NCBI RefSeq assembly: GCF_007829335.1 | Contig: NZ_VIWO01000008.1 | Location: forward strand, 186,001-250,000 | Reading direction: 5' to 3' | DNA from: Chitinophaga polysaccharea | Lineage (GTDB): Bacteria > Bacteroidota > Bacteroidia > Chitinophagales > Chitinophagaceae | Length of the DNA: 64,000 bases | Part shown: positions 9,232 to 18,184 of the stretch, one piece after another | How the letters are laid out: the number at the start of each line of letters is the position of its first letter | Numbering within the stretch: position 1 is the first letter of the stretch | Notes under the pieces: model-generated | Told to the model about the DNA's origin: nothing | The model's input: only the letters and a program-made list of their open reading frames with translations | Database searches by the model: none | Program-made: the position numbers and the translations under genes

Positions 9232-10383
9232 TTATCTGTTATTTGATTGAGGTAAATAATCTTTCAGTATTGTTTTAATTTGCGGTGTTCCGGGTTGTTG
9301 CTGTAGCAAGGTAACAATGGCGGCAGCCTTATCGCCATCTGCCTTTCCAAGCGCATTGCCCAGCTGTTGTATAGCCGGTGCCGGTAAGGGAGATGTGCTC
9401 TGCAACAGGGACAATAGCAACCCGGTTTGCGCAGCGTTGGCATCGGCCAGGGTGCCGGCTATCCGGGTGGAAAGTGTTGGCCGGATTTTTACTGTTTTCA
9501 ATTTACGCAGGATATCTAACTGAAATGGGTATACGCTATTGGTATACATACCCCATAGCCAGTCCTGCCGTTGTTGACTATTGAAAAACGCCGGGGCTAT
9601 CTTCTGCAAGATATACCGGGAAATGAAAATATTTTTGCCGCCCATCACATCTTGTAAATCCTCCTCAAACCCCGGTGTGATCCCACCGTTTTTATCCATC
9701 ACCTTATCGAGTGCCCAATATTGATATGCATAATTGCCAGACAATAAAAAGCGGTGCTGCAGGTCCTTGCTGTTGTAGCCTTCCGTAATGCGCTGCATTT
9801 CCGCTACCACGGGGCCATGCACAATATGCCACAGGGTGTAGCAGGTATATACGGCGCCGGGGATTACTTCCTGCTGAATCGTTTTCAACGTGGCGCCGGT
9901 GTGGGCATCCACCGAATCGGTCAGCTTTTCAGTACCGGGTACAATCAGGTCGGTGATCTGCAAATCGGCCAGCAGCGAATTGTCTTTTTCCAGGATTGCC
10001 TGCAACTTTTCATAGTCCGGCAAGCTAAATTCGCGGTGGTCCAGCTTGGTAAGTATTTGCGTAGCGGGCAAATCATATCGGATATAATTTCCCAGCAGGT
10101 CCCAGTAAAAATTGATATACACCGGCTTACATTCTCCAGTATAGCAAACCGGTGTAAATATGTTCCTCGAATAGTAAAGCGGCCTGCCGGCTCTATCCAT
10201 CGCTAATTGCAGGGTATACGTCAGTGTGTCATTTTCGCGGATGGTAAACGATGCCCATTTCGCGGCTACGGGTAACAAGGCACGATTCTTCAGTATGTCC
10301 ACATTGCCCGTATCAACAGAAACATCCGTGGCATACCCGGTATAACCCATTATTAGTAAAAGAAAAACAAACAGGTACTTCAT
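9232..10383 (-). CDS. putative secreted flavinylated redox protein (ApbE substrate candidate)
   Basis: 383-aa exported protein (signal peptide about 1-18) of a family I cannot name. It has a Cys pair at 80 and 85 (C-Y-T-G-E-C), a conserved-looking Y-W-D-L-L-G-N-Y segment, and D159-A-H-T-G-A-T165 followed by L-K-T. The latter fits the D-x-x-S/T-G-A-T pattern in which ApbE esterifies FMN to the last Thr, as in NqrC/RnfG FMN-binding domains. Right after it comes V-Y-T-C-Y-T-L-W-H-I-V-H-G, rich in Cys and His. The C-terminal 150 residues are helical and repeat-like. It lies 9 bp after the 823-aa gene and 1 bp before the FAD oxidoreductase, with apbE as the next gene, which supports covalent flavinylation. 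Role proposed: extracytoplasmic electron carrier. Motif and context are seen; function is inferred. Confidence 0.65.
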   Translation of the reverse strand: MKYLFVFLLLIMGYTGYATDVSVDTGNVDILKNRALLPVAAKWASFTIRENDTLTYTLQLAMDRAGRPLYYSRNIFTPVCYTGECKPVYINFYWDLLGNYIRYDLPATQILTKLDHREFSLPDYEKLQAILEKDNSLLADLQITDLIVPGTEKLTDSVDAHTGATLKTIQQEVIPGAVYTCYTLWHIVHGPVVAEMQRITEGYNSKDLQHRFLLSGNYAYQYWALDKVMDKNGGITPGFEEDLQDVMGGKNIFISRYILQKIAPAFFNSQQRQDWLWGMYTNSVYPFQLDILRKLKTVKIRPTLSTRIAGTLADANAAQTGLLLSLLQSTSPLPAPAIQQLGNALGKADGDKAAAIVTLLQQQPGTPQIKTILKDYLPQSNNR

Positions 10384-10392
10384 ATCTGGTAA

Positions 10393-12864
10393 TTATTGAT
10401 AGTCGAGCCAAGCGGTGGCTTTACACGCCTGGTTACTGCTGAAACGGATCCACCTGGCCTGGAATCCTTCCGGGAAATTGTACCGGGAGGTAGCACCGGG
10501 CGCTACGGTCAACGTTTTATAATTCATCCAGGTACCATTACCCACCGGGTCTATCTCGATGGTGAAAGTAACAGCGCTGCTGGCATCGTGCGATAATTGC
10601 AATTGGCGGTTGCGGTAAAATCCAATCAGGTAAGGATCTGAGGGTGCCCCGGCAGTAACCGCCGTCTGTTTCCACGGACCACCATGCCCGGTAGGGCGTC
10701 CCAGCTTCCACAGGTCATCGATAGCGCCAGCCCATACGGCCGCCTGCTGATCGTTTGATACAATGAGGTGTTCGCCTGCTTTTGCATGAGGATCTATACC
10801 TGTCATGATCAGCATGCCCCGATAGGCGGCATAGTCATGAATCCGGAAATGATGCGATGCCACGGGTCTTATTTTCGCATAGCCGTCAGCGTTCTCCGCC
10901 GGCAGTTCATAAAAGGTACCATGACAATTAAAGAGGTCCCTTTCGGTAGACACTTCCCGGCAAATACGCAACGTAGCCTGACGGGTCAGATCAGTATACG
11001 CTGCATCGCCCAGTGGCAACCGCCAGCGGCGGCCTTTATCATCTACCACCAACACGGAAGCGTCATCAATGATAACAGGTTTTTCGGGGATCACAAAGCG
11101 TTGCCGGATAAAATGTTCCATTTCTGCATCTTCTTTCTTCACCAGCTGCATGTTAGCATTGAGCTCGTAGTAGCCTGCCTGCGTCGCTTTTCCCTGCTGC
11201 CAGTTGACCGCAGCCACACCCAGTCCCCGGCGATCATCGCCCAGTCCATATAACAGGCCGCCGCGGGTATTAGCGGTATTCACGGTACTCAGCCCGTTGA
11301 ACATTGGCGCCGCCATCGTATTCCTGTTATCATTTCCGGTGAAGAAAAAATGTGCCGTTGCCTGCACCGCTGCGGTAGCCGTTACACGTATCCATTCTCC
11401 CCGCAATTGCTCCGGGAACATCACTTCCGTGGCTTTCCCCGGAGCAGCGGTAATGGTTTGGGTCTTGCTCCATTTACCATCGCCCTTAACATCAGTTTCC
11501 AGTATAAACGTTACCGGCTGCGAACTATTATGTTGGAGATGCAAACTACGTTGTTTCCAGCCGGCAAACAGGAAAGGTTCCGACGGAACGCCCGCCTGCA
11601 CAGCTTCCTGTTGCCATACCGCTCCTTCCGCGGTATTAGGGCCGAGCAAGTCGGGCTGCTGCAGGGAGGTAAACCACAGGTTAGAGTTCGATTGTCCGGG
11701 GCCTTCTATGTTTCCTTTGGCCGGCCGTTTATTCAGGAACTCGTTATGTGCAGCATCATCGCAACCAAATACCAGCTGGTTGTTCCAGCGGGCATAGTCG
11801 CCAATCACTTTCAGGTAGGCGCTACGGGGACGGATACCTGCGGTATGCCCGGAGGAAAACGCTCCCGGGAAATGCCAGAACATGCCATGCATGGTCATCA
11901 GATAATCCGGTTTTGCCGCCGTACCTATATCGCGGATGCGGGGCCATTCTGTATTCCAGCCATGCGCACCGTCGTAAGCGTGACTGGCTTTGGGCAGGCG
12001 AAAGAACTGCCATTTGCCCTGATCTCTTAATGCCAGCAACACGGATTTGTGATCCCAGCCGATGCTCCAGATAGGATCGGTATTGGGATGCGCATTGCCT
12101 TCAATACCGCCAGGACCGGTAATTTCGGTGAACTGGTTACGACGTACCACCGTCCATGTTTTGCCATTCCACTCAGCGAGCGAGCCGGCAGGAATATCAA
12201 ATTGTACCAGTGCCTGTGGACCTGGTTCGCCGTTGTTGGCGTATACCAGCACGCCCTGGCCGGAATACATACCTTTTCCATGCGCTCCCGGCAGCAAGGC
12301 CATGGGTGCATTCGCTACGGTATCTGCTCCTTTTTTGTTTTTCACATTGCCATCTTCAAACAACATGGTAGGTTGCAGGGTATGTACATCCACCTCGTAA
12401 AAGCCTTCTTCCATGGTACCGTAATATATTTTACCGGCAGGATCAGTCAAATGGCGGGCGTTGGCCGTATGCCTGCCTGGCATTACGGTGTAGGGAATAA
12501 CCCTTACCTGGCCCTGATCACCGATCGCATAGGGACCTATAAACAACTGTTTACTTTCCCGGTGTATCATGCGATTGGCAGGGGTACCGCCAATGCTTTC
12601 GCTGCGCACAATTTGTTGCAGGGCCGGCGTAACTTCATAGAGCTTATCTGAAGATCCAAACGGCATATGCGGTCCATAGGTGATCACCCATAGCTTGCCG
12701 GCCCAGGGCACTACCGCGCCGGTACCACACTCCCCTTCCTGGTTATACATGGCTAGCTGCGGATAAATACCACTGAATGAACGGGGCTTCACCGACTGTG
12801 CATGAGCCATTCCTATCCACATGCTGACGCCTGCACACAACGCCCAATATTTTCTTTTTCTCAT
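10393..12864 (-). CDS. secreted protein of unknown family with duplicated ~90-residue domain
   Basis: 823-aa exported protein (signal peptide ending A-H-A-Q, about 1-23). I do not recognise the family. Residues about 45-400 have short repeating strands (G-K-L-W-V-I-T-Y, G-K-I-Y-Y-G-T, G-V-L-V-Y-A-N, W-S-I-G-W-D) suggestive of a beta-propeller. Residues about 417-508 and 731-822 are two copies of one domain: each begins W-x-Q-x-A-V-x-A-G-x-P-S-x-P, continues L-x-L-x-H-x-x-S-x-x-V-T-F and ends in W-I-R. Between them lies a second strand-rich block. It follows SusD by 17 bp and precedes the putative flavinylated protein by 9 bp, so it probably acts on or binds the same substrate at the cell surface or in the periplasm. 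Confidence 0.8.
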   Translation of the reverse strand: MRKRKYWALCAGVSMWIGMAHAQSVKPRSFSGIYPQLAMYNQEGECGTGAVVPWAGKLWVITYGPHMPFGSSDKLYEVTPALQQIVRSESIGGTPANRMIHRESKQLFIGPYAIGDQGQVRVIPYTVMPGRHTANARHLTDPAGKIYYGTMEEGFYEVDVHTLQPTMLFEDGNVKNKKGADTVANAPMALLPGAHGKGMYSGQGVLVYANNGEPGPQALVQFDIPAGSLAEWNGKTWTVVRRNQFTEITGPGGIEGNAHPNTDPIWSIGWDHKSVLLALRDQGKWQFFRLPKASHAYDGAHGWNTEWPRIRDIGTAAKPDYLMTMHGMFWHFPGAFSSGHTAGIRPRSAYLKVIGDYARWNNQLVFGCDDAAHNEFLNKRPAKGNIEGPGQSNSNLWFTSLQQPDLLGPNTAEGAVWQQEAVQAGVPSEPFLFAGWKQRSLHLQHNSSQPVTFILETDVKGDGKWSKTQTITAAPGKATEVMFPEQLRGEWIRVTATAAVQATAHFFFTGNDNRNTMAAPMFNGLSTVNTANTRGGLLYGLGDDRRGLGVAAVNWQQGKATQAGYYELNANMQLVKKEDAEMEHFIRQRFVIPEKPVIIDDASVLVVDDKGRRWRLPLGDAAYTDLTRQATLRICREVSTERDLFNCHGTFYELPAENADGYAKIRPVASHHFRIHDYAAYRGMLIMTGIDPHAKAGEHLIVSNDQQAAVWAGAIDDLWKLGRPTGHGGPWKQTAVTAGAPSDPYLIGFYRNRQLQLSHDASSAVTFTIEIDPVGNGTWMNYKTLTVAPGATSRYNFPEGFQARWIRFSSNQACKATAWLDYQ

Positions 12865-12881
12865 AGCTGGAGATGATAACT

Positions 12882-14567
12882 TTAATAGTTAGGATTCTGT
12901 ACCAAGTGACTGGTCAACACTTCGGTAGACGGAATAGGCCACAGGTATTGCCGGGTAGCATCAAACTTGCGTACAGCAATCCGTTTCACCAAACCGGCAT
13001 TGTACATGGGGGTAAAGTCAGCCACACCATCGTCATCAATAGCAGGCGTTTGCGGGAAAAACCACAACCCGGGTTTCACCACTTTCTCGCGCAGGTCAGC
13101 CGGTTCCAGCAGGCCATAGTTGCCCTTGTTCAGCACCTTTTCCGCCAGGCGCCAACGAATAATATCCATGTAACGGATGCCTTCCAGTGCAAATTCCATC
13201 CTCCTTTCAATGCGAATTGTTTTGCGGAGCGCCGCCTGGTCTGTAGCCGTTACGGCCGGATACGCCGCCGTATTCGTATAGTCGGTCCCGTAAGCACGGG
13301 CTCTCACTTTATTGATGGCATCGCGCACCGACTGATCTGTTTCGCCCAGTTCTGTTTTAGCTTCTGCATACATCAGCAATACATCTGCAAAACGAACAAT
13401 GATATTATCCGGTTCTACGTTAAAGGAATTCAGCAGCCAGTCGCCATCTACTCCCTTTTTCCAGATCAGCCCGTTGAAGGAAGCGTATTGTGCAATGGAC
13501 CGGGTGTCTTTATTCTCTACATATTTATTCTCTGATACTTTCAATACGGTGACCGAATCGGGATGCGGCTGGAAAATATAGCCCAGGTGCGCCGTCTGGA
13601 AAGGCACGATGGTAGCGGCGCAACGGGGATCACGATTATCGAAAGGCTTGCGTGGATTAAATAAAGGCGATTGACTGATCGGTAGCCCATCGGTGCAAAG
13701 GAAAGCGCAAAACAAGTCCCACGAAGGATCTTTGGCTGCCCAACCTCCTGAATTACGGCTTACATAGTTCTGGCAATCACCCTGCGTCACCTTCAGCGTT
13801 ACCGACCGGGGCATTCCAAATACCATCTCCGGCGAGTTCTTTGTTTTGGAAAGAAAAAGGTCGCCGAAATTAGCATGCAGCTGGTAGATGTTCAGATCCA
13901 TACAGGCTTTGGCTGCATCACGGGCAATAGCCCAATCGCCCATGTACAGGGCAATGCGTGCTTTCATGGCCAGGGCTGCTCCTTTGGTAGCGCGTTTGAG
14001 GTCGTTGCTGCTATAATTGGTTTTCAGGTTATCGATAGCAAAGTCAAAGTCAGCATAAATCTTCTTCAATACTTCCGCTTTAGGCATTTGCTTCTGTTGC
14101 AAAGCCTGGTCAATATTCAGGCTGGAATCGGTATATACAATATTGCCATAATGTGCCAGCAATATGGAGAACTGTGCGGCTCTTACAAACTTAGCTTCCG
14201 CCGTATAGGCATTGATCTGGTCGGCCGACAATACCTTATTAGCGCGGGAAATACGCTGCAAAATATTATTGGCTCTGGCAATGGCCTTATAGCTATTGAC
14301 CCACAGATCTTTTACAAAGCCGGATTCCCCATTGATGGTAGCCCCGGTAACATCGTTGGTAACATCGCGGTATATCCAGTCGTCGGTATTTTCATCGGCA
14401 TCTTTTGTCCAAAAGACTATTTTATACAAACCGTTAAGCGACATTTCAATTTCTTCTGCATTGGAGTTCCAGGTTTCACTGGAGCCATCTGACAGCGGGT
14501 GCAGGTCCAGACTGCCACAAGACATGATCAGCAGGCAGGCGATAGCGAAAAAAATAAGTGACTTCAT
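12882..14567 (-). CDS. SusD/RagB-family nutrient-binding lipoprotein
   Basis: 561-aa surface lipoprotein, lipobox L-I-M-S-C with Cys17, partner of the SusC gene 12 bp upstream. SusD landmarks: A-R-A-N-N-I-L near residue 95, A-E-A-K-F-V-R-A-A in the first helical repeat, F-A-D-V-L-L-M-Y-A-E-A-K, and E-R-R-M-E-F-A-L-E-G-I-R-Y-M-D-I-I-R-W, the classic C-terminal signature. It is the last canonical Sus gene in the operon; the following genes are the unknown secreted protein and the flavin module, so its ligand is likely the substrate of that redox system. Confidence 0.96.
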   Translation of the reverse strand: MKSLIFFAIACLLIMSCGSLDLHPLSDGSSETWNSNAEEIEMSLNGLYKIVFWTKDADENTDDWIYRDVTNDVTGATINGESGFVKDLWVNSYKAIARANNILQRISRANKVLSADQINAYTAEAKFVRAAQFSILLAHYGNIVYTDSSLNIDQALQQKQMPKAEVLKKIYADFDFAIDNLKTNYSSNDLKRATKGAALAMKARIALYMGDWAIARDAAKACMDLNIYQLHANFGDLFLSKTKNSPEMVFGMPRSVTLKVTQGDCQNYVSRNSGGWAAKDPSWDLFCAFLCTDGLPISQSPLFNPRKPFDNRDPRCAATIVPFQTAHLGYIFQPHPDSVTVLKVSENKYVENKDTRSIAQYASFNGLIWKKGVDGDWLLNSFNVEPDNIIVRFADVLLMYAEAKTELGETDQSVRDAINKVRARAYGTDYTNTAAYPAVTATDQAALRKTIRIERRMEFALEGIRYMDIIRWRLAEKVLNKGNYGLLEPADLREKVVKPGLWFFPQTPAIDDDGVADFTPMYNAGLVKRIAVRKFDATRQYLWPIPSTEVLTSHLVQNPNY

Positions 14568-14579
14568 GATCGTGGCAAT

Positions 14580-17500
14580 TTAAAATTTAACGGATGCACC
14601 AAATACATAACTGGTAGTAATAGGATAGGCAAACTGGCTCTGCTCCGGATCCCATCCACGTGGAAAATGATGAATAGCAAACAGGTCGCTTACGCTGGCG
14701 TATATACGAATGCCCTGTATATGTACCTTCTTCGCCCAGCTGCCTGGCATGGTATACCCTGCACTGATGTTCTTAAGGCGGAAATAAGCGCCATTGATCA
14801 GCCAGAAGTCAGACATGGTGTAGTTATTGCCTGCAGAAGTATTGCTGTAACGCGGATATTTAGCAATGCTATTTTGTTCAGGCGTATTGTACCTGCTCCA
14901 GGTATTTCCATCGAGGATGGCGGGAAAGTTGCCATAATTTTCAGGCAGCGGCCGTACAATATCCGGGTAAAGCCGGGCATTTTGTTTGCCTACGCCCTGC
15001 ATCACAAGGCCCAGGTCCCAGTTCTTATATCCCACCTGTATAGAAGCGCCATACTGGTACCGGGGTAGAGAGCCCCCCAACAGCACGCGGTCGTACTCCG
15101 GTGATATCTTTCCATCAGGCACGCCATCCGGGCCACTGATATCTTTATAACGCACATCGCCAGGCTTTACGTTGGCATTCAGCTTGGGTGATTTATCCAC
15201 GTCGTCCTGTGTCTGGTAAATACCATCGGATACATAACCGTACCATTCATCAAACTCACTCCCCTGTTTTTTGATCCGGTCGCCGAGGAACTGCGTTCCG
15301 CCCAGGTCGCCCATGCGGGTAACGAAGTCAGATACGTTAACTGATATGCCATAATTAAAATCACCGATCCGGTCGTTCCAGCTCAGCTGCGTTTCCCAAC
15401 CTTTTGTATACATCTTACCGGTATTCTGGTAAGGATTGTCGTAGCCGATGTAGTTAGGGATCTGTAATTTCAGAAGTATGTCGCTCGTAGTTTTTTGATA
15501 ATAATCGCCCGTAAAACGGAGTCGGTTTTGTAAGAAGTTGATGTCTGCGCCCAGGTCCCAGGAGCGGGTGGTTTCCCAGGAGATGTCGCGGATCACGTAC
15601 TGCCATTGTGCGGCAGATTGTGCCGACGTAACGGTATTGCCTTTATAAAACAGGGAGTTGTTTTCGAAACTCAGCAACGCCTGGTAGGGGTAGTTACCAA
15701 TTCTTTCGTTGCCCAGCGAGCCCCAGGAAGCGCGTACTTTCAGAAATGCCAGCCAAGGGGCCGCCTTTTTCAGAAAGGCTTCTTCCGATACTACCCAACC
15801 GGCAGAGAAGGAAGGGAAAGCTCCCCAGCGATATCCCGGCGCAAAGCGGGAAGAAGCATCGTAGCGAATATTTGCCTGGAGCAGGTATTTATCTTTATAA
15901 CTATAAGTGGCCCTGCCAAACCAGGAACGGTAAGCATTTTCAAAAGCGCTGCCGCTGTTATCGCGGAAATCCAGCGGTCCCAGGTTCAGATAAGGATAGT
16001 TACTCAGCACATATTGTCCGCGGGAAGCACCGAGGTTTTCATTGAAAGCCTTATAAAATTCATATCCGCCCATTATACCAATGCTATGTGCTTTCAACTG
16101 CTTGTTATAGTTAACCAGGAACTGCGTAGTGTAGCGGTAGTTATCGTTGCGGGCCTCTTCCAGCTTGGTTTCCGTAGCCCCTTCGATATAACCGGAAATA
16201 GAACCGGGGTTATTCCAGGCAGTGTACGGAATCTTTTTGGTAAACTTTTTCTCTTTATCAAAATTCAGGAAAGGAGAAACGATACCGGATATTTTCAATC
16301 CTTCAACAGGCGTAAAATCCACGGCTACCTTTCCTCCCAGCTGGTTATACCAGATGTCGTCGAAGCCTCCGTATTTAGTGAGTGCGTAGATGTTGCTGCC
16401 ATCCTTGCCGGCGCCGATACGGCCATCCGACCACATGGCTGCATAGATAGGCGGCATGATACCCATTTTATACATGTAGCCTGAATCGGGGGTGGGCGAC
16501 TGCTGCACTGAAGACCGCCGGAAGTTAATATCTACGCTGGCAGCCAGGTATTTGTTGATGGTGATATCGTTGTTTATGCGTGCAGTGATGCGGTTATAGG
16601 AACGGTTGTCGTATAAACCGGTATTCTTATCATACCCCAATGAAACCCTGGAACGCAGGGCTTTTCCGGCGCCGGCAATACTGAGCAGGTGGCTTTCCCG
16701 GGGAGCGCTCCTATGCAGGATCAAAGACCGCCAGTCGGTGTTGGGATATTGGTCGGGGTTCTGGGCATGTAACTGGGCGTAGTTGTCTACAATATCTTTA
16801 GTATAGGTAGGATATTCGTTGGCGTTATTACCGTTATCATTCCACCGGAGTTCGTTGGTCAGCTGCATATAGCGCACGGCATCCACATATCCCGGAAGCT
16901 GGGTAGGTTTTTCCATGCCGTATTCATAGGAGTAGTTGAGGTCCAGCTGCCCGTTCCTGGCGCGCTTGGTCGTTACCAGGATCACACCGGCTGCGGCGCG
17001 GGAACCATAAATAGAAGCCGATGCGGCATCTTTCAACACCGAAATATTATCCACATCATTGGGGTTGATGGAGTTAATGTCATCTACCGGTACGCCATCC
17101 AGGATGATCAGCGGGGTAGCGCCTTCATTGGAAAAAGAGGTGATGCCGCGTACCCTGATCTGGGCAGAAGCTCCTGGCGCGCTGTTGCTACGGGTCACCA
17201 TTACGCCGGGCATCGATCCCTGCAAAGCGGTGGATACCTGGGTGGTTTTGCGGGCGGCAATGGCATCGCCTTTTACGGTAGCTACTGCGCCGGTAAGATC
17301 GCTTTTCTTCACGGTGCCATAGCCGATCACCACCAGCTCATCCAGCGCGGTGTTGGCGGCTTTCACCAGGCGGATATCCAGTTTAGACAGGCCTCTTACC
17401 GTAACTTCCTGTTTCTCGAAACCAATATAGGAAAATATGATGACGCCTCCCTGGTTTACGCCGGAGAGTTTAAACTCCCCCACCTCGTTGGTAACGGTAG

Positions 17501-18011
17501 CATTGCTGGTACCTTTTTCCAGTACCGTAACACCAGGCAAAGGCGTGCCGGCATCATCGGTCACGCGACCGGTAACATTCACCTGAAAAGTGATTAATCT
17601 TAGTATAGGCGGCAACGTTAGGTCCGGTTGCTTCCGGATGGAAATTGTTTTGTCCAGGATGGTGAAAGTAAGCCCCTGCCCTTTCAGTGCGGCGCCCAGC
17701 AATACTTCCAGCGGTACTTTTTCCATAGAGATGGAAACAGGATGACTGTTTTGCAACAGGTAGTTGTCGTAAAATACCACGTACCCGGTTTGTTTCCGGA
17801 TGGCAGTAAAGATAGATTTGAGTGATGCTTCTTTTCCGGAGAAACTGACAGTCTGGGAAAAGCCCGCTGCACTTACATTCAGTAAGGCAACGGTGAGCAA
17901 CAGGAACGTTAACTTCATAGCTAACAGCATTTTGGTTGAGCATAACGTGCTGGTCCGACGGGGCACGCGTACAGGGCCCCGGCTGCAAAGAGCGTTACAA
18001 TTAATTTGCAT
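14580..18011 (-). CDS. SusC/RagA TonB-linked transporter with STN domain
   Basis: TonB-dependent importer of about 1143 aa. The frame is open to 18122, but I place the start at the ATG at 18009-18011 because Chitinophaga SusC proteins commonly begin with such a short M-Q-x extension ahead of the M-K-L-T signal peptide; an ATG 31 codons further in (M-K-L-T-F-L-L-L) is a good alternative. Domains: signal peptide about 33-52, STN about 54-125, carboxypeptidase-regulatory-like domain about 146-220 (ends F-S-Y-I-G-F-E), TonB box and signature D-E-L-V-V-I-G-Y-G-T-V-K-K (224-236), plug with D-A-A-S-A-S-I-Y-G-S-R-A, beta-barrel with aromatic terminus. It is preceded by fecR and an ECF sigma gene, the usual substrate-sensing trio. 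Confidence 0.95.
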   Translation of the reverse strand: MQINCNALCSRGPVRVPRRTSTLCSTKMLLAMKLTFLLLTVALLNVSAAGFSQTVSFSGKEASLKSIFTAIRKQTGYVVFYDNYLLQNSHPVSISMEKVPLEVLLGAALKGQGLTFTILDKTISIRKQPDLTLPPILRLITFQVNVTGRVTDDAGTPLPGVTVLEKGTSNATVTNEVGEFKLSGVNQGGVIIFSYIGFEKQEVTVRGLSKLDIRLVKAANTALDELVVIGYGTVKKSDLTGAVATVKGDAIAARKTTQVSTALQGSMPGVMVTRSNSAPGASAQIRVRGITSFSNEGATPLIILDGVPVDDINSINPNDVDNISVLKDAASASIYGSRAAAGVILVTTKRARNGQLDLNYSYEYGMEKPTQLPGYVDAVRYMQLTNELRWNDNGNNANEYPTYTKDIVDNYAQLHAQNPDQYPNTDWRSLILHRSAPRESHLLSIAGAGKALRSRVSLGYDKNTGLYDNRSYNRITARINNDITINKYLAASVDINFRRSSVQQSPTPDSGYMYKMGIMPPIYAAMWSDGRIGAGKDGSNIYALTKYGGFDDIWYNQLGGKVAVDFTPVEGLKISGIVSPFLNFDKEKKFTKKIPYTAWNNPGSISGYIEGATETKLEEARNDNYRYTTQFLVNYNKQLKAHSIGIMGGYEFYKAFNENLGASRGQYVLSNYPYLNLGPLDFRDNSGSAFENAYRSWFGRATYSYKDKYLLQANIRYDASSRFAPGYRWGAFPSFSAGWVVSEEAFLKKAAPWLAFLKVRASWGSLGNERIGNYPYQALLSFENNSLFYKGNTVTSAQSAAQWQYVIRDISWETTRSWDLGADINFLQNRLRFTGDYYQKTTSDILLKLQIPNYIGYDNPYQNTGKMYTKGWETQLSWNDRIGDFNYGISVNVSDFVTRMGDLGGTQFLGDRIKKQGSEFDEWYGYVSDGIYQTQDDVDKSPKLNANVKPGDVRYKDISGPDGVPDGKISPEYDRVLLGGSLPRYQYGASIQVGYKNWDLGLVMQGVGKQNARLYPDIVRPLPENYGNFPAILDGNTWSRYNTPEQNSIAKYPRYSNTSAGNNYTMSDFWLINGAYFRLKNISAGYTMPGSWAKKVHIQGIRIYASVSDLFAIHHFPRGWDPEQSQFAYPITTSYVFGASVKF

Positions 18012-18082
18012 ACATTTGCATTGTTTGGTTGAGTGAATAAGGAGTCTTCGCCGACTGTTTTGTTCTTCGTTATCCAAATACC

Positions 18083-18118
18083 GCCGGAAAATGTTACCAG
18101 CATTTCCGGCTTTTTTTT
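18083..18118 (+). terminator. plus-strand intrinsic terminator between fecR and susC
   Basis: G-C-rich stem G-C-C-G-G-A-A-A with a one-base bulge, short loop, and eight consecutive T on the plus strand (18111-18118). All genes here run on the minus strand, so it faces against them. In the minus-strand mRNA it would be a hairpin without a U-run in the susC leader. It may block antisense transcription or act as an mRNA processing or stability element. Confidence 0.55.
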
Positions 18119-18184
18119 GCATAACAAGCTAATATGCACCACGCTGGTGGTGCAGTGGAATTTATCTCTTCAAATACGTGGTTT

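Noticed and set aside
9892..9903. Reading the D-A-H-T-G-A-T region as a full NqrC/RnfG FMN_bind domain
   Set aside because: Only the acceptor motif fits; surrounding sequence lacks the rest of that domain, so the gene was not named nqrC or rnfG.
15606..16484. 292-aa open frame on the plus strand
   Set aside because: Antisense shadow of the SusC gene with no recognisable domain.
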